A stretch of 64,000 bases of DNA from Pseudomonadales bacterium. GTDB taxonomy: Bacteria > Pseudomonadota > Gammaproteobacteria > Pseudomonadales > Azotimanducaceae. Of this stretch, positions 60,915 through 64,000 are shown in pieces. The notes under the pieces are model-generated. The model worked only from the letters and a program-made list of their open reading frames with translations. It was not told the DNA's origin and made no database searches. The stretch covers positions 372,001-436,000 of the forward strand of contig JAHCAL010000002.1 in the NCBI GenBank assembly GCA_019634925.1. Direction: 5' to 3'. Position numbers and translations under genes: made by a program. Position 1 is the stretch's first letter. Each line of letters starts with the position of its first letter.

Positions 60915-62111
60915 TCAGACGACGCCGGCGCCCCGGAGGCCTTCGATCTCGGCCGGCGAATAGCCCATCTCGGCCAGGATGGCGTCGGTATGCTCGCCGA
61001 GTGCAGGCGCCTTCCTGACGCCGACGCGCCTCACCCCGTCCACGTTGACCGGGTCGCGGATCACCCGCCCCATGCCCACGTCCTCTACCGGCACGACGGC
61101 CATGTCGTTGGCCAGCACCTGCGGGTCGTTCGGCAGGTCCTGGAATTCGGCGACCAGCGCGACCGGCACGCCGTTGTCCTGCATGATCGCGAGCCATTCC
61201 GCCGCGGTGCGGCCGGCGATGATCTCGCGCATCATCCCGGTAAGCAGTTCCGCGTTGGCGATGCGATCTTCCTGGGTGGCGAAGCGTTCGTCGGCCAGCC
61301 ACTCGAGCCGGTCGAGCGAGACGAGCAGGGCGTCGAAGTCGTTCTCGGTGCGCACCATCGAGAACTGCAGCCAGCGGCCGTCACGCGTTTCGTAAAGGGC
61401 CGTGGTGATCCGCTGCGGTGGAATCGTCGAGAAGTCCGCATTCGCCCACGCGGCCTGGGCGAAGCAGGACGCCGACCACAGCCCGTTCGCGAGCAGGGAC
61501 GTGTGCACCCGGGTACCCTTGCCGGTGCGCTCGCGCTTCAGCAGCGCGGTCACGATGCCGGCATAGAGCGCGACACCGGTCGGGTGATCGCCCATGCCGG
61601 CCATGGCCTGGAAGGGCTGCACGCCCTTGTGGCGCATCTGGTTCATGAGCCCGGAGCGCGACCAGTACGCAACCAGGTCGAAGCTCTCGCGATCGCGCTC
61701 GGGGCCTTCCTCACCGTAGCCGGTGAGCGACGCGTAGATCATCCGCTCGTTCAACGGCCGCAGATCCTCCCACGTGAGGCCGAGCGCGCGGCGCATCGGC
61801 AGTGGCTGGTTGGTGATGTAGACGTCGCAGCCGCGGATCATCCGCTCGAGGATCGCCTTGCCTGCCGCGCTCTTCAGGTTGAGTGAGAGCGAGCGCTTGT
61901 TGCGGGCATCGAGCGCCCAGGTGAAATTGATCGGCGAATCGGGGCTCGCCGGCATCTGGAAATAATTGCGGTACGCGTCGCCGACTTCCGGTTGTTCGAT
62001 CTTGATCACGTCCGCGCCGAGATCGGCGAGCATGGTCGCGGCGGTGGGTGCGGCGATCCAGGTGCCGACGTCGAGCACCTTCAATCCCTCGAACAGAAGC
62101 GCGTCGGCCAC
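60915..62111 (-). CDS. class III CoA-transferase (CaiB/BaiF)
   Basis: The product has 398 residues from GTG 62111 with GGGGGGAG upstream. It has EGLKVLDVGTWIAAPTAATMLADLGADVIKIEQPEVGDAYR, NLKSAAGKAILERMIRGCDVYITNQP, and catalytic Asp in MAGMGDHPTGVALYAGIVTALLKRERTGKGT. The C-terminus has PALGEHTDAILAEMGYSPAEIEGLRGAGVV, typical of the family. It activates a carboxylic acid as its CoA thioester. It is probably co-transcribed with the downstream SDR gene. Confidence 0.94.
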   Translation of the reverse strand: MADALLFEGLKVLDVGTWIAAPTAATMLADLGADVIKIEQPEVGDAYRNYFQMPASPDSPINFTWALDARNKRSLSLNLKSAAGKAILERMIRGCDVYITNQPLPMRRALGLTWEDLRPLNERMIYASLTGYGEEGPERDRESFDLVAYWSRSGLMNQMRHKGVQPFQAMAGMGDHPTGVALYAGIVTALLKRERTGKGTRVHTSLLANGLWSASCFAQAAWANADFSTIPPQRITTALYETRDGRWLQFSMVRTENDFDALLVSLDRLEWLADERFATQEDRIANAELLTGMMREIIAGRTAAEWLAIMQDNGVPVALVAEFQDLPNDPQVLANDMAVVPVEDVGMGRVIRDPVNVDGVRRVGVRKAPALGEHTDAILAEMGYSPAEIEGLRGAGVV

Positions 62112-62207
62112 CAGTCTCCCCCCAGATTGGAACGGTACGGTACGATCGTGAGCCGTGAATGATCCCGTGTATCCGGGGTCCGGGGCAATCCCCGTTGGCG
62201 CAGCGGC

Positions 62208-62281
62208 TGACTCTGACCCCAACTGTTGACTCTGACCCCAACTGTTGCCGGCCGCGCCGCGGCTGACGCCGGCCCCGGCTG
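62208..62281. repeat. short tandem repeat, REP-like motif
   Basis: The 19-base unit TGACTCTGACCCCAACTGT occurs twice in tandem (62208-62226 and 62227-62245). A degenerate third copy lies at 62263-62281, where the outer bases match. The region is intergenic, between a CoA-transferase and a NIPSNAP gene. GGGGTCAGAGTCA-type repeats are often seen near REP-associated transposases; none is present here. Confidence 0.75.
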
Positions 62282-62326
62282 TTGCTACGATTGCTAACCA
62301 TTCCATTCGAACGGGGAGCGATCCTG

Positions 62327-62647
62327 ATGATCTACGAACTGCGCACCTACTACGCCGCACCCGGGCAGACCGAGCGTATTCACCGCCGGTTCGCGGACCA
62401 TACCCGCAGGCTCTTCACCAAACACGGCATCGGCATGGTCGGCTTCTGGATTCCGACCGACAATCCCGACTGCCTCGTCTACATGCTGAAGTTCGACGAC
62501 GAGGCGCACATGAAGGCGGCCTGGGCGGCATTCGCGGCCGACCCCGAGTGGAAGGAGGCCAAGGCCGCGAGCGAAGTCGAGGGCCGGCTGGTCCGCGACT
62601 TCACCAGCCAGGTCCTGCGCGCGACCGACTACTCTCCCCCGGTCTGA
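62327..62647 (+). CDS. NIPSNAP family protein
   Basis: The product has 106 residues from ATG 62327 behind GGGGAG. The fold is a dimeric alpha-beta barrel: MIYELRTYYAAPGQTERIHRRFADHTRRLFTKHGIGMVGFWIPTD, then LVYMLKFDDEAHMKAAWAAFAADPEWKEAK, the NIPSNAP signature. Such proteins occur near degradation genes, and their role is unclear. It is 22 bases upstream of a serine hydrolase gene, probably one operon. Confidence 0.93.
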   Translation: MIYELRTYYAAPGQTERIHRRFADHTRRLFTKHGIGMVGFWIPTDNPDCLVYMLKFDDEAHMKAAWAAFAADPEWKEAKAASEVEGRLVRDFTSQVLRATDYSPPV

Positions 62648-62669
62648 TCCGCGCGGCCGAGTCCCGACC

Positions 62670-63932
62670 ATGCACATCGAAACGCGCGCCGGCGAGGCGA
62701 CGGTACACGGCTACTGCGCGGCGGGCTTCGAGTCCGTGCTCGACACGTTCGTCGACAACTTCGCCGAACGCGGCGAAGTCGGCGCATCGGTATGCCTGTC
62801 CGTCGAAGGGGAAACCTGCGTCGATCTCTGGGGTGGATTCCGCTCGAGTGGACCGGATGCCGCCCCGTGGACTCGCGACACCCTGTCGGTGGTGTTCTCG
62901 TGCACCAAGGCAGCGACCGCGCTCTGCGCGCACGTGCTCATCGACCGCGGTGCGCTCGACCTGCACGCACCGGTCGCGCGCTACTGGCCCGAGTTCGCGT
63001 GCAACGGCAAGGAAGACACCACGGTCGCGATGATGCTGAATCACAGCGCGGGCGTACCCGCGCTGCGCGCGCCGGTGAAGAAGGGCGGTTTCATCGACTG
63101 GGACTACATGAGCGCGCGCCTCGCCGCCGAAGCGCCGTTCTGGCCACCCGGCACGCGCAACGGCTACCACATGTCCACCTTCGGCTGGACCGTCGGAGAA
63201 CTCGTGCGTCGCGTATCGGGCCGCTCGCTCGGCACGTTCTTCCGCGAGGAGATCGCCGGCCCGCTCGGACTCGACTTCTGGATCGGCCTGCCGGATACCG
63301 AGCACGACCGGGTCGCACGGATCATCCCATGGGTGCCGGACCGCAATGCGCCGCTCGCTGCTTTCACACGGGCGCTGCAACGCGGCATCCGGCTGAACGA
63401 CCCGAGCGATCCCGGTTCGCTGCAATACCTCGCCCTGATGAACACCGGCGGCCACCGGGCCGACGACCCCGACGCCTGGCGCGCGGAATTCGGCGGTGGC
63501 GGCGGCATTGCCAATGCCCGCGGGCTCGCAGGGATGTATGCGCCACTCGCCAACGACGGCGTGCACGGGGGCGTGCGCCTGCTCGGCGCCGACCACATCG
63601 TCCGGATGAGCGAAGTGTCGGTGGCGACCGAAGAAGACGCCACGCTGCTCATGCCCACGCGCTTCGGCCTCGGCTTCATGCGCTCGATGGACAACCGCCA
63701 TCGCGCGGCCGGCCACATGGAAACCATGATCCTCGGTCGCCAGGCCTTCGGCCATGCCGGGGCAGGCGGCAGCGTGGGTTTCGCCGATCCCGAGGCACGG
63801 CTCGCGTTCGGCTACTCCATGAACCGCATGGGCGCCGGGATCCTGCTGAACGAACGCGGCCAGGCGCTGGTCGACGCCGCCTACGTCGCGCTCGGTTACC
63901 GGACCAACCAACCGGGTGTGTGGGTACGCTGA
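62670..63932 (+). CDS. serine hydrolase, class C beta-lactamase family
   Basis: This 420-residue protein has SCTK in VVFSCTKAATALCAHVLIDRG, second-motif Tyr in NGYHMSTFGWTVGELVRRVSGRSLG and H-x-G in FGHAGAGGSVGFADPEARLAFGYSMNRMG. No signal peptide is seen. The long C-terminal part is intact and ends at 63932. EstB-type esterases have this layout. It follows a NIPSNAP gene. It is the fourth family member in the window, and its motifs differ from the other three. Confidence 0.92.
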   Translation: MHIETRAGEATVHGYCAAGFESVLDTFVDNFAERGEVGASVCLSVEGETCVDLWGGFRSSGPDAAPWTRDTLSVVFSCTKAATALCAHVLIDRGALDLHAPVARYWPEFACNGKEDTTVAMMLNHSAGVPALRAPVKKGGFIDWDYMSARLAAEAPFWPPGTRNGYHMSTFGWTVGELVRRVSGRSLGTFFREEIAGPLGLDFWIGLPDTEHDRVARIIPWVPDRNAPLAAFTRALQRGIRLNDPSDPGSLQYLALMNTGGHRADDPDAWRAEFGGGGGIANARGLAGMYAPLANDGVHGGVRLLGADHIVRMSEVSVATEEDATLLMPTRFGLGFMRSMDNRHRAAGHMETMILGRQAFGHAGAGGSVGFADPEARLAFGYSMNRMGAGILLNERGQALVDAAYVALGYRTNQPGVWVR

Positions 63933-64000
63933 CGCTTCATCCCGTCACCGTTCGATCGCACCGATATCCGCCAGGCTGCCCGCCGGCCGCGTGCGCCCGA
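63933..64000. other. 68-base end of window
   Basis: No feature was recognised in this stretch. Confidence 0.5.

Overview
The window comes from a high-GC (about two thirds G+C), gene-dense bacterial chromosome, almost certainly a gammaproteobacterium. Evidence for this is a Pseudomonas-like Fur, an AcnB-type aconitase, an mqsRA toxin-antitoxin pair very close to that of Escherichia coli, a TonB-dependent receptor, an LpxL/HtrB-like acyltransferase and a colicin-V-like peptide leader. The load of acyl-CoA dehydrogenases, class III CoA-transferases, SDRs, EthD/NIPSNAP proteins and a haloalkane dehalogenase suggests an environmental degrader of hydrophobic or aromatic/terpenoid carbon. Genus cannot be fixed from the sequence alone. 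No rRNA, tRNA, CRISPR array, intact IS element or phage gene was seen.

Layout. 1-4.7 kb: the end of one acyl-CoA dehydrogenase, a second one, Lon protease and a type IV/II pseudopilin. 4.8-5.5 kb: mqsRA. 5.6-8.0 kb: a translationally coupled EAL/HD-GYP pair with degenerate catalytic motifs. 8.2-11.2 kb: a large TonB receptor. 11.5-16.1 kb: an unknown possible nuclease-fold protein, a small beta-rich protein, a sodium:solute symporter, a DUF6491-like protein and a serine hydrolase. 16.2-21.2 kb: a cysteine-synthase-like/Ldh-like pair, a coupled SDR/dienelactone-hydrolase pair, Fur and a MerR-TPR protein. 21.4-30.1 kb: a luciferase-like oxidoreductase, a sirtuin coupled to a serine hydrolase, the ATP-grasp/alpha-E pair, another serine hydrolase, a second symporter and a small membrane protein.

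30.1-36.3 kb holds the most distinctive locus. After a TauD/HIT pair comes a 70-residue, double-glycine-leader, Gly-rich peptide ending in Cys (class II microcin-like). It is followed with overlap by a two-TM protein, a candidate for immunity. Convergent to these is a tightly overlapped operon of HlyD adaptor, C39-peptidase ABC exporter and an LpxL-like acyltransferase. This looks like a complete peptide-export cassette with an unexpected acyltransferase.

36.4-43.9 kb is a catabolic island: EthD, thioesterase and alpha/beta hydrolase on the minus strand; acyl-CoA dehydrogenase, two tandem CoA-transferases (the second without the usual catalytic Asp) and an MFS transporter on the plus strand. 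44-49.8 kb carries an alpha/beta hydrolase, a branched-chain aminotransferase, a winged-helix/TPR regulator, a cupin/tautomerase pair, and an NTF2-like gene with its TetR regulator behind a 22-bp palindromic operator. 49.8-53.5 kb has a secreted protein with nine thrombospondin-type-3 repeats and a haloalkane dehalogenase. The ribosome-binding site of the dehalogenase lies inside a 47-base inverted repeat. 53.5-64 kb: AcnB, an amidohydrolase, a CBS protein, an enoyl-CoA hydratase, an SDR, a third CoA-transferase, a NIPSNAP protein and a fourth serine hydrolase.

Many genes are packed with ATGA/GTGA overlaps, so co-translation of functional pairs is the rule here. Functions are read from motifs and family knowledge; no database search was run.
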